Positions 13,923 through 21,752 of a DNA stretch of 36,881 bases are shown here, in pieces (the first letter of the stretch is position 1; every line of letters begins with the position of its first letter). The translations under genes were made by a program, and so were the position numbers. The notes below the pieces were generated by a model, which searched no databases, was not told the DNA's origin, and was given only the letters and a program-made list of their open reading frames with translations. The DNA comes from an uncultured Clostridia bacterium. Lineage in GTDB: Bacteria > Bacillota > Clostridia > Oscillospirales > CAG-272. The stretch is from positions 1 to 36,881 of the forward strand of contig CAMKAU010000012.1 in the NCBI GenBank assembly GCA_946410595.1, read 5' to 3'.

Positions 13923-16391
13923 ATGAGCGGATATATCGCCGTGCATATTCTGGACGTCCCCTACCATATCGACCGTCCCTACGACTATTTCGTCCCCGAC
14001 GGGATGGAAAACGAGGCGGTCCCCGGCGCGTTTGTGACCGTTCCCTTCGGCGCGGCGAACCGGCGCGTTTCCGCGCTGGCCGTCGAGCGGCGGGAGAACT
14101 GCGACTATCAGCGCGTCAAGCCCGTCCTCGCGGTGAACGGGGAACGCTTTTCCCTGGACCGGCGCCAGCTGGAGCTGTGCTTTTACCTGAAGCGCACCTG
14201 TCTCTGCACGGTCGGGGAGGCGGCGAGAACGCTGCTTCCCTCCGCCGCGTTTTCCTCCCTTGCCGAGTTCTATCTTCCCGGAACGGCGGATCCCGCCGCC
14301 CTCTCCCCGACGGAGCGGGCGGTCTGCGATTACGTCCGGCGGGAAAAGAAGGTCTCCGCCGCCCGGGTGAAAACCGACTGCGGCGAGGAGGCGGGAGAGA
14401 TCCTTACGCGGCTCTGCCGCTCCGGGCATCTTCTGCGCGATTTTGAGGTCAAAGAAAACAAAAGCGACCGCTATACCGTGCGCGTTTTTCTGAAAACGGA
14501 CGCGCAGACGGCGCGGGAGGCGGCCGAGGGGAAAGGCCCCCTCGCCCTGCGGGGCAAAAAGCAGCGGGCGCTGCTTTTTGCGGTCCTCGCCGCGGACGGG
14601 AGCGAAAAAGCCGCGCTGCTCGAACAGACGGGCTGTTCCTCCTCTCAGCTTAACGCCCTTGAGGACGCCGGGCTGATCCGGCTGGAGAAGACCGAGACCT
14701 TCCGCAATTCCTACGCCGAGATCAAGCCGGACGCAAGCAAAAAAAATATCCTCTCCGACGCGCAGCGCAAGGTCTATCTGCGGCTGCGGGAGCTGTTTTT
14801 ATCCGGCGAGCCGAAGGCGGCTCTCCTGTTCGGGATCACCGGAAGCGGGAAAACGCGCGTCGTCAAAGCGATGATCGACGAGGTGACCGGGGCGGGACGC
14901 ACCGTGATATTGATGGTGCCGGAGATCTCCCTTACCCCGCAGACCGTTTCGATCTTCTGCTCCTTTTACGGCGAGCGCGTCGCCGTTCTGCACTCCGCCC
15001 TCTCGGCGGGCGAGCGGTACGACGCCTACAAGCGCATCCGCGCCGGAACGGTGGACGTGGTGATCGGCACGCGCAGCGCCGTCTTCGCCCCGCTGCCGCG
15101 GCTGGGGATGATCGTGCTCGACGAGGAGCAGGAACACACCTACAAATCCGATACCGACCCGAAGTATCACGCGCGGGACGTGGCGCGGTTCCGCTGCGCA
15201 AAGGAAAACGCCCTGATGCTCCTCTGCTCCGCTACCCCTTCCGTGGAGAGCTTTTCCAAGGCCAAAAGCGGGCAGTACGAGCTCTGCGAGCTGAAGGAAC
15301 GCTACGGCGGCGCGAAGCTGCCGGAGGTCCTCGTCTGCGATATGCGCCGCGAGCTGCGGGCGGGGAACGTTTCCCCCTTCTCCCGCGAGCTGCTCGCGCG
15401 GCTGGAAACGGTCAGGGAGCGGGGAGAGCAGGCGATCATCCTTCTGAACCGCCGCGGCTACAACAGTTACGAAAGCTGCCTTGAGTGCGGGGAGCCGGTC
15501 GTCTGTCCGCGCTGCTCGGTCCCGCTGACCCGCCACCGCGAAAAACACGAAAGCGACGGCCGGCTGCTCTGCCATTACTGCGGCTTTACCTCCTCCGTTC
15601 TCAAAAAATGCCCCTCCTGCGGCTCGGAAAAAATGACATTCGAGGGCTGCGGAACGCAGCAGGCAGAGGCGGAGCTTTCCCGTCTTCTGCCCTCGGTCCG
15701 GGTCCTGCGGATGGACGCGGACACCGCGACGACAAAAGCGACCTACGACCGGATGCTGACCGCCTTCCGGCGGGGGGAATACGATCTGCTGCTCGGCACG
15801 CAGATGGTGGCGAAGGGACACGACTTTCCGATGGTGACGCTGGTCGGCGTCCTCTCGGCGGACGCCTCCCTCTCCATCGGCGATTACCGCGCGAACGAGC
15901 GCACCTTTTCCCTGATCACGCAGGTGGTGGGGCGCGCCGGACGGGCGGAGCGCGGCGGGGTCGCCGTGGTGCAGACCTTCCGCCCCGACAACGAATCACT
16001 GCTGCTCGCCTGCCGCGGCGATTACGAGGAGTTTTACAACGCCGAGATCACGCTGCGCCGCGGCTTTATCTGGCCGCCGTGCTGCGACATCGTGACCCTT
16101 TCCCTCTCCGCGGAGGACGAAGACGCCCTCACCCGGGCGAGCGAGCGGCTCTCCGCGCTGTTTTCCTCCCATCTGCAAAACGACTTTTCCGACGTGAAGG
16201 CAACCGCGTTCGGGCCCTTCGAGGCGCCGATCTACAAGCTGGCGGACCGCTACCGGCTGCGGATGGTCGTCAAATGCCGGCTCTCCTCCCGCTCGCGTCT
16301 CTTTTTCGGGACGCTGCTCGAGGAGTTCGGCGAAGGAGCCGGCAAAAACGGCGTGACGCTCTCCGCCGACTTCAACCCCTCGGGAATCTGA
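13923..16391 (+). CDS. priA: Primosomal protein N' (PriA helicase)
   Basis: Restarts stalled replication forks by recognising them and loading the replicative helicase. The 822 residues show the N-terminal 3'BD fold (IAVHILDVPYHIDRPYDYFV), a winged helix around 100-280, then the SF2 helicase core: Walker A GITGSGKT at 304-311, DEEQ at 400-403, and the GTQMVAKGHDFP and QVVGRAGRAERG motifs further on. Eight cysteines form the two zinc sites inserted in the second helicase lobe: C519/C522, C528/C531, C550/C553 and C563/C566. All key residues are present. The start has an AAAAGGAGGGGACACG site. It lies 19 bases before def, as in many Firmicutes. Confidence 0.97.
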   Translation: MSGYIAVHILDVPYHIDRPYDYFVPDGMENEAVPGAFVTVPFGAANRRVSALAVERRENCDYQRVKPVLAVNGERFSLDRRQLELCFYLKRTCLCTVGEAARTLLPSAAFSSLAEFYLPGTADPAALSPTERAVCDYVRREKKVSAARVKTDCGEEAGEILTRLCRSGHLLRDFEVKENKSDRYTVRVFLKTDAQTAREAAEGKGPLALRGKKQRALLFAVLAADGSEKAALLEQTGCSSSQLNALEDAGLIRLEKTETFRNSYAEIKPDASKKNILSDAQRKVYLRLRELFLSGEPKAALLFGITGSGKTRVVKAMIDEVTGAGRTVILMVPEISLTPQTVSIFCSFYGERVAVLHSALSAGERYDAYKRIRAGTVDVVIGTRSAVFAPLPRLGMIVLDEEQEHTYKSDTDPKYHARDVARFRCAKENALMLLCSATPSVESFSKAKSGQYELCELKERYGGAKLPEVLVCDMRRELRAGNVSPFSRELLARLETVRERGEQAIILLNRRGYNSYESCLECGEPVVCPRCSVPLTRHREKHESDGRLLCHYCGFTSSVLKKCPSCGSEKMTFEGCGTQQAEAELSRLLPSVRVLRMDADTATTKATYDRMLTAFRRGEYDLLLGTQMVAKGHDFPMVTLVGVLSADASLSIGDYRANERTFSLITQVVGRAGRAERGGVAVVQTFRPDNESLLLACRGDYEEFYNAEITLRRGFIWPPCCDIVTLSLSAEDEDALTRASERLSALFSSHLQNDFSDVKATAFGPFEAPIYKLADRYRLRMVVKCRLSSRSRLFFGTLLEEFGEGAGKNGVTLSADFNPSGI

Positions 16392-16410
16392 AAAAAGAAA
16401 GGCAAAGAAC

Positions 16411-16905
16411 ATGGCGATACGCAACATCCTCAAAGACGACGACCCCACCCTGCGCAAGATCAGCCGGCGGGTCGAGGAGATCACGCCGCGCATTCACGTC
16501 CTGCTCGACGATATGCTGGAAACGATGCGCCGCGCAAACGGCTGCGGGCTCGCCGCCGTGCAGGTCGGCGTTCTGCGGCGGGTCGTGGTGGTGGAAACGG
16601 AGGAGGGGCATCCGATCGAGCTGATCAACCCCACGATCATCAAGTCCTCCGAGGAAACGCAAAACGAACTGGAGGGCTGCCTCTCCCTGCCCGGACGCTG
16701 GGGCTATACCGTCCGGCCGAAGACGGTCACGGTGCGGGCGCAGGACCGGAACGGCGCGTTTTTTGAAGTAACGGGCTCCGATCTGCTTGCGCGCGCCCTC
16801 TGCCACGAGCTTGACCATCTGGACGGAAAACTCTATCCCGACGTTTCCGTCCACATGCTGACCAAAAAAGAAATGAAGGAAGCGGGCCTGATCCCCGCCG
16901 ATTGA
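16411..16905 (+). CDS. def: Peptide deformylase
   Basis: Removes the formyl group from the N-terminal methionine of nascent proteins. The three motifs of the family are present in 164 residues: GCGLAAVQVG at 44-53 (with V in place of the usual P of GLAAPQxG, a known variation), EGCLSLPG at 88-95 with metal ligand C90, and HELDH at 132-136 with the other two ligands and the catalytic glutamate E133. It precedes fmt by only 4 bases, so the formylating and deformylating enzymes are made together, and both depend on the 10-formyl-THF made by the fhs product encoded earlier in the window. Confidence 0.96.
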   Translation: MAIRNILKDDDPTLRKISRRVEEITPRIHVLLDDMLETMRRANGCGLAAVQVGVLRRVVVVETEEGHPIELINPTIIKSSEETQNELEGCLSLPGRWGYTVRPKTVTVRAQDRNGAFFEVTGSDLLARALCHELDHLDGKLYPDVSVHMLTKKEMKEAGLIPAD

Positions 16906-16909
16906 AGCG

Positions 16910-17854
16910 ATGAAAATCCTTTTTATGGGAACGCCGGCGTTCGCCGTCGTTTCTCTCGACGCGCTGGTCGCCGCCGGACACGGGATCTGCGGCGTCGTCA
17001 CCAAAAAAGACACCCCCCAGGGGAGAAAGATGCGCCTCACCCCGCCGCCCGTCAAGACGCGCGCAAAAGAGCTCGGTCTGCCCGTCTTTCAGCCGGACAC
17101 GCTGCGGGACGAGGCGTTCTCGGAGCTGCTTTGCCGGCTCGATCCCGAGCTGATCGTCGTCGTCGCCTACGGCAAGATCCTCCCCGCCTCCGTCCTCTCC
17201 TATCCGCCGCGCGGCTGCGTCAATGTGCACGGCAGTCTTCTGCCCGCGTACCGCGGCGCCGCGCCGATGCAGCGTTCCCTGATGGACGGGCAGGAGACCG
17301 TCGGCGTTACGACGATGATGATGGACGAGGGGATGGACACCGGCGATATGCTCCTCACCCGTACCTACCGGCCGGGGGAAAACGAATGCTTCGGCTCCGT
17401 TTCGGACGCGCTCGCGCGTCTCGGCGCCGACGCGCTGACCGAAACGCTCCGGCTGATGGAAGCCGGCTCTCTCGTCCGCGTTCCGCAGGACGGCCGGCTT
17501 GCCACCTTCGCGCCGAAGATCGAAAAAAGCGAGGAAACGCTCGACTTTTCCCTTCCCGCGCGGGTCCTGCACAACCGCATCCGCGCCCTCTCCCCCGCTC
17601 CCCTCTGCCGTACCTTCACCCCGGGCGGAGCCCTTCTCAAGATCGTCTCCTCCTCCCTGCCCGGTCTTGCGGCCGCGGGCGAGGCGGGCGAGGTCCTGAC
17701 CGACGGGGGAAACCTCCTCGTTTGCTGCGGCGACGGGCAGACCCTGGAGATCACCGAGCTGCTCCCCGAGGGAAAGCAGCGGATGAAAGCCGCGGACTAC
17801 CTGCGCGGCAGAAAACTGAAAAAGGGAGACCGTTTGGGGCGAAAGGAGAACTGA
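16910..17854 (+). CDS. fmt: Methionyl-tRNA formyltransferase
   Basis: Transfers formyl from 10-formyl-THF to Met-tRNA(fMet). The 314-residue length is normal. MKILFMGTPAFA opens the Rossmann domain; the catalytic region VNVHGSLLPAYRGAAP carries N105 and H107 and the SLLPxYRGAAP signature, and MDEGMDTGDML supplies the third catalytic residue. From about 205 on is the tRNA-binding OB-like domain (SLPARVLHNRIRALSPAP). The start ATG at 16910 is 4 bases after the def stop and the stop abuts the next gene (start at 17855), so def-fmt-peptidase is a tight coupled unit. Confidence 0.97.
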   Translation: MKILFMGTPAFAVVSLDALVAAGHGICGVVTKKDTPQGRKMRLTPPPVKTRAKELGLPVFQPDTLRDEAFSELLCRLDPELIVVVAYGKILPASVLSYPPRGCVNVHGSLLPAYRGAAPMQRSLMDGQETVGVTTMMMDEGMDTGDMLLTRTYRPGENECFGSVSDALARLGADALTETLRLMEAGSLVRVPQDGRLATFAPKIEKSEETLDFSLPARVLHNRIRALSPAPLCRTFTPGGALLKIVSSSLPGLAAAGEAGEVLTDGGNLLVCCGDGQTLEITELLPEGKQRMKAADYLRGRKLKKGDRLGRKEN

Positions 17855-18553
17855 ATGCTCACTTATTACGGGATCGACTGGACCTACGTCATCCTCGTTC
17901 TCCCCGCCGTCTTCTTTGCCCTCTGGGCGCAGTATCACGTACAAAGCACCTTCAAAAAAGCCGCGGCCGTCCCCGTTTCAAGCGGGATGACGGGCGCGGA
18001 CGCCGCGCGGATGATCCTGGACCGCAACGGCCTGTACGCCGTGCGGATCGAGCGCGTATCCGGCGAGCTGACCGACCATTTCGACCCGGGCGCGTGCGTT
18101 CTCCGCCTTTCCGAGAGCGTGTACGACAGATCCACCGCCGCGGCGGTGGGCGTTGCCTGCCACGAGGCGGGACACGCCGTCCAGCATGAGGAAAACTACC
18201 GTCCGATCCGCATCCGCTCCGCCGTGATCCCGCTTACGCGGATCGGCTCGACCCTTGCGATCCCGCTCCTTGTGATCGGGCTTTTACTCAGCTTTCCCGC
18301 CCTTTCGTATATCGGGATCCTGCTGTTCGCCTTTTCCGCCGTCTTCCAGCTTCTGACGCTGCCGGTGGAGTTCGACGCAAGCAAACGCGCCCTCAAAGAG
18401 ATGGCGGACTGCGGGCGTTTTACCGAAGAAGAGCTTGCCTTTTCCCGCAGGGTGCTGCGCGCGGCGGCGCTGACCTACGTGGCGGCGCTTGCCGTTTCCC
18501 TGATGCAGATTGTGCGGCTCCTTCTGATCACCGACCGCCGAGGAAAGAGATGA
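17855..18553 (+). CDS. Membrane zinc metallopeptidase (YugP-like)
   Basis: A 232-residue membrane peptidase of the neutral zinc metallopeptidase family. A hydrophobic segment near 10-25 (YVILVLPAVFFALWA) is followed by the catalytic part with HEAGH at 103-107. Two adjacent hydrophobic helices lie near 120-165 (LAIPLLVIGLLLSFPA and YIGILLFAFSAVFQLL), then VEFDASKRAL, which carries the likely third zinc ligand, and a last membrane helix near 208-226. The substrate is unknown in this family. It starts one base after fmt and overlaps rsmB by four bases (ATGA), the usual place for this gene in clostridial fmt-rsmB clusters. Confidence 0.93.
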   Translation: MLTYYGIDWTYVILVLPAVFFALWAQYHVQSTFKKAAAVPVSSGMTGADAARMILDRNGLYAVRIERVSGELTDHFDPGACVLRLSESVYDRSTAAAVGVACHEAGHAVQHEENYRPIRIRSAVIPLTRIGSTLAIPLLVIGLLLSFPALSYIGILLFAFSAVFQLLTLPVEFDASKRALKEMADCGRFTEEELAFSRRVLRAAALTYVAALAVSLMQIVRLLLITDRRGKR

Positions 18554-19884
18554 AAGACAAAGTCAGAGACGCGGCGCTCCGCTTCCTTTGCGACGCGGAG
18601 CGGGACAACAAATATCTCAATCTGGCGCTTCCCGCCGCGCTTGCCGCCTTCGACGACGAACGCGACCGCGCCCTCTTTACCCTGCTCGTCTACGGCGTGA
18701 CGGAAAAACGGATCACCCTTGATTTCTATCTCGCCGCCTACTCCTCCCGGCCGGTAGAGGAGCTCGAACGCTTTACCCGGTATCTGCTGCGGCTCGGGTT
18801 TTATCAGCTGGTCTTCCTCGGGACGCCGCCGCACGCCGCCGTCAACGAAACGGTCGCGCTCGCGCGGCAGCGGGGGGAGCGCGGATTTGTCAACGCCGTG
18901 CTGCGCTCCTATCTGCGGGAACCGGAGAAAGTCGTCTTCCCGAAAGAAGAAGACGGCCTTATCCCCTACCTCTCCGCCCGCTACTCCTACCCCATCTGGA
19001 TGTGCGCCTCGCTCGTACGGGACTACGGGGAAACGGCGGCCGGGGAAACGCTGGAGGCCTTCTCACGCAAACCGCCGCTGACCCTGCGCGTGAATACCCG
19101 AAAAACCGGGCGGAACGAGCTGCTCGCTCTCCTCTCCCCCTTCGGCGCGCGGCCGACGAACTTTTCCGACTGCGGGATCGTGATCGAAGAAAACGCCGTC
19201 CCCTCCCGTCTTCCCGGCTTTGAAGAAGGGCTCTTCTTCGTTCAGGACGAAGCGTCCCAGCTCTGCGCCCGCCTCCTCGGCGCAAAGGAAAACGAGGACG
19301 TTGCGGACGTTTGCGCCGCGCCGGGCTCCAAGAGCTTTTCTCTCGCGCTCGATATGAAGGGGACGGGCCGGGTCCGCTCCTTCGAGCTGCACCGCTCCAA
19401 GCTCCCCCTGATCGAGAGCGGCGCCGCGCGGCTCGGGCTGACAAACGTCTTCCCCGCCGAGCAAAACGCCATCTCCCCGCGCAAAAAGCTTTTTGGCAAA
19501 CTCGACCGCGTTCTCTGCGACGTTCCCTGCTCCGGGCTCGGCGTTACCGCCAAAAAGCCGGATATCCGCCGCAAAGAGGAGGCGGACGTCCTCGCCCTGC
19601 CGGAGACCGCCTGCGCGATCCTCGACGCCTCCTCCGCTTATCTGGGGGACGGCGGTACCCTCGTCTATTCCACCTGCACCCTCCGCCGCGCGGAGAACGA
19701 CGAGGTATGCCGGCGCTTTCTCGCCGGGCATCCGGACTTCTCCCCGCTTGATTTCACCTTTACCGGGGCGGACGGGACCGTCCTCTCCTCCGAGGAGGGA
19801 ATGCTGACTCTCCTGCCCGCGAAAACGAAGACAGACGGCTTTTTCCTCTGCCGGATGATCAAAAAAGGAAGCTCCCATGCCTGA
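18550..19884 (+). CDS. rsmB: 16S rRNA (cytosine-967 C5)-methyltransferase RsmB
   Basis: An S-adenosylmethionine-dependent enzyme that methylates C967 of 16S rRNA. In 444 residues an NusB-like RNA-binding domain (1-125, with HAAVNETVALARQRGERGFV) precedes the catalytic domain. CAAPGSK at 255-261 binds SAM, DVPCSG at 324-329 holds C327, and STCT at 374-377 holds C376, the two cysteines of the RNA m5C mechanism. The C-terminus has the family's DGFFLCRMIK. It overlaps the upstream peptidase gene by four bases and the rlmN start by eight, placing two rRNA methyltransferases in one coupled unit. Confidence 0.96.
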   Translation: MKDKVRDAALRFLCDAERDNKYLNLALPAALAAFDDERDRALFTLLVYGVTEKRITLDFYLAAYSSRPVEELERFTRYLLRLGFYQLVFLGTPPHAAVNETVALARQRGERGFVNAVLRSYLREPEKVVFPKEEDGLIPYLSARYSYPIWMCASLVRDYGETAAGETLEAFSRKPPLTLRVNTRKTGRNELLALLSPFGARPTNFSDCGIVIEENAVPSRLPGFEEGLFFVQDEASQLCARLLGAKENEDVADVCAAPGSKSFSLALDMKGTGRVRSFELHRSKLPLIESGAARLGLTNVFPAEQNAISPRKKLFGKLDRVLCDVPCSGLGVTAKKPDIRRKEEADVLALPETACAILDASSAYLGDGGTLVYSTCTLRRAENDEVCRRFLAGHPDFSPLDFTFTGADGTVLSSEEGMLTLLPAKTKTDGFFLCRMIKKGSSHA

Positions 19885-20992
19885 TACGACCGCCAAAACC
19901 GATCTCTGCTCCCTCACCGTCCCCGAGCTGGAGAGCTATTTTGCCTCCCTCGGCGAGCCGAAATACCGGGCAAAACAGTTTTTCTCCGCGATCGCGCGGG
20001 GGGAACGCTTTTCCGGGATCACGACCTTTCCCCTCTCTCTGCGCAAAAAACTGGAGGAAACGGCGGAATACCGCGTCCCCGAGATCGCGGAAAAACAGGT
20101 CTCCGCGCTCGACGGCACGACCAAGTATCTGATGCGGATGGCCGACGGCGAGGAAGTGGAAAGTGTCTTGATGTTCTACGAACACGGCGCCTCCCTCTGC
20201 GTTTCCTCCCAGGTCGGCTGCCGGATGGGCTGCCGCTTCTGCGCCTCCACGATCGGAGGACGGGTCCGGGATCTGCTCCCGTCCGAGATCTACGGCCAGG
20301 TGATCGCCGCCGGGCGGGACGCCGGCCGCCGGATCGACGGGATCGTGATGATGGGGATCGGCGAGCCGCTTGACAATCTTCAAAACGTTTTGCGGTTTCT
20401 GACCCTCGTGAGCGCGCCGGAGGGGCTGAATATCGGGCTCCGGCATATCTCCCTCTCCACCTGCGGGCTGGCCGACCGGATCGAAGAACTGAAGCGGGCA
20501 GACCTGCCGATCACCCTCTCCATCTCCCTGCACGCCTCCACCGACGAGCGGCGCTCCGCCGTGATGCCGGTCAACGACCGCTATCCCCTTGATACCCTGC
20601 TCTCCGCCTGCCGCGATTACTTCGCCGCGACGGGGCGCAGGATCAGTTTTGAATATACGCTGCTCTCCGGCGAAAACGACGGCGAGGAGGACGCCCGGCG
20701 CCTTGCGCGTCTCCTGCGGCGTTACTTCCCCAAAAACACGCCGGTCCATATCAATCTCATCCGGCTCAACCCGGTGCGCGAGCGGGACTTCCGCTCCCCG
20801 AACGACGCGGCGGCCAGGGCCTTCTGCGAAACGCTCTGCCGGATGGGGATGAACGCCACCCTGCGCCGGCGGCTCGGCCCGGATATCAACGCCGCGTGCG
20901 GCCAGCTGCGCCGGTCCCGCATAAAGGAACCGGGATCTTCACACACTACCGAAAGGACGGTAACGGAATATGAAAATATTCGGCATGACTGA
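19877..20992 (+). CDS. rlmN: 23S rRNA (adenine-2503 C2)-methyltransferase RlmN
   Basis: A radical-SAM enzyme that methylates A2503 in 23S rRNA and also A37 of some tRNAs. The cluster motif is C115-x3-C119-x2-C122 (CRMGCRFCAST), preceded by the family's SLCVSSQVG. The methyl-carrying cysteine is C341 in INAACGQL near the C-terminus, and GIGEPLDNLQNV and LSLHASTDERR are typical. The 371 residues include a 30-residue tail beyond that cysteine, slightly longer than needed, which overlaps the start of the phosphatase gene by 23 bases. The start at 19877 lies inside the rsmB end with an AAAAAAGGAAGC site. Confidence 0.97.
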   Translation: MPDTTAKTDLCSLTVPELESYFASLGEPKYRAKQFFSAIARGERFSGITTFPLSLRKKLEETAEYRVPEIAEKQVSALDGTTKYLMRMADGEEVESVLMFYEHGASLCVSSQVGCRMGCRFCASTIGGRVRDLLPSEIYGQVIAAGRDAGRRIDGIVMMGIGEPLDNLQNVLRFLTLVSAPEGLNIGLRHISLSTCGLADRIEELKRADLPITLSISLHASTDERRSAVMPVNDRYPLDTLLSACRDYFAATGRRISFEYTLLSGENDGEEDARRLARLLRRYFPKNTPVHINLIRLNPVRERDFRSPNDAAARAFCETLCRMGMNATLRRRLGPDINAACGQLRRSRIKEPGSSHTTERTVTEYENIRHD

Positions 20993-21752
20993 CATCGGAC
21001 GGGAGCGGCTCGTCAACCAGGACGACTTCATCGCCAAAGAGCTTTTGCCGGGTCTCGCCCTGCTCTGCGTCTGCGACGGGATGGGCGGCGCCGCCGGGGG
21101 AAAAGAGGCCAGCGCGCTCGCTGTCCGGGCGTTTTACGACTCGGTCGCCGAAAAAGCGGAAACCTTCTACGATCCGGAAACGGGATACTTCACCGCCGAT
21201 ACGGAAAAGATCATGAGCGATCTCGCGGAGGCGGCGCAGAAGGCGAACCGCGCCGTTTTTGAGCGGGCGGAGCATCAGCCGGAGCTGCAGGGGATGGGAA
21301 CGACCCTCGCCGCGGCTCTCGTCTCGCGCGATCTGCTCTGCGGGATCAACATCGGGGACAGCCGCGTTTACACCTGCAGCCGCGACGGCGATATGCGCCA
21401 GCTCTCCCGCGACCACTCCTACGTCCAGTACCTCGTCGATCTCGGGCGTATCTCGGAGGACGAGGCCCGTACCGACAAAAACCGGAATATCATCACCCGC
21501 GCCGTCGGGATCGCCCCCGGCCTCGCGACCGACGTTTTTTCCGCGGTCGTGGAGGACAGCCGGGTCCTGATCTGCTCGGACGGGCTCAGCGCCAACGCGG
21601 AAAACGCCGTGATCGGAAAATACCTCGCCGACTTTTCCCTGCCGATCGAAACGACCGTCCGGCGGCTGGTGAAGCTGGCGAACGAAGAGGGCGGTTCGGA
21701 TAATATCACCGCCGTGATGGCCTTTACCGGCGAGGAGGAAGAAGAAGGATGA
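20970..21752 (+). CDS. prpC: PP2C-family serine/threonine phosphatase (PrpC/Stp)
   Basis: Removes phosphate from proteins phosphorylated by the partner kinase encoded next. The 260-residue catalytic domain shows VNQDDF (15-20), the metal-binding DGMGG at 36-40, GTTLAAALV, NIGDSRVY, SRDHSYVQ, LLICSDGLS-like (VLICSDGLS) and GGSDNITAV near the end, all hallmarks of bacterial PPM phosphatases. It begins within the rlmN tail and its stop overlaps the kinase start by four bases, so kinase and phosphatase are translated together, keeping their ratio fixed. Confidence 0.96.
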   Translation: MKIFGMTDIGRERLVNQDDFIAKELLPGLALLCVCDGMGGAAGGKEASALAVRAFYDSVAEKAETFYDPETGYFTADTEKIMSDLAEAAQKANRAVFERAEHQPELQGMGTTLAAALVSRDLLCGINIGDSRVYTCSRDGDMRQLSRDHSYVQYLVDLGRISEDEARTDKNRNIITRAVGIAPGLATDVFSAVVEDSRVLICSDGLSANAENAVIGKYLADFSLPIETTVRRLVKLANEEGGSDNITAVMAFTGEEEEEG

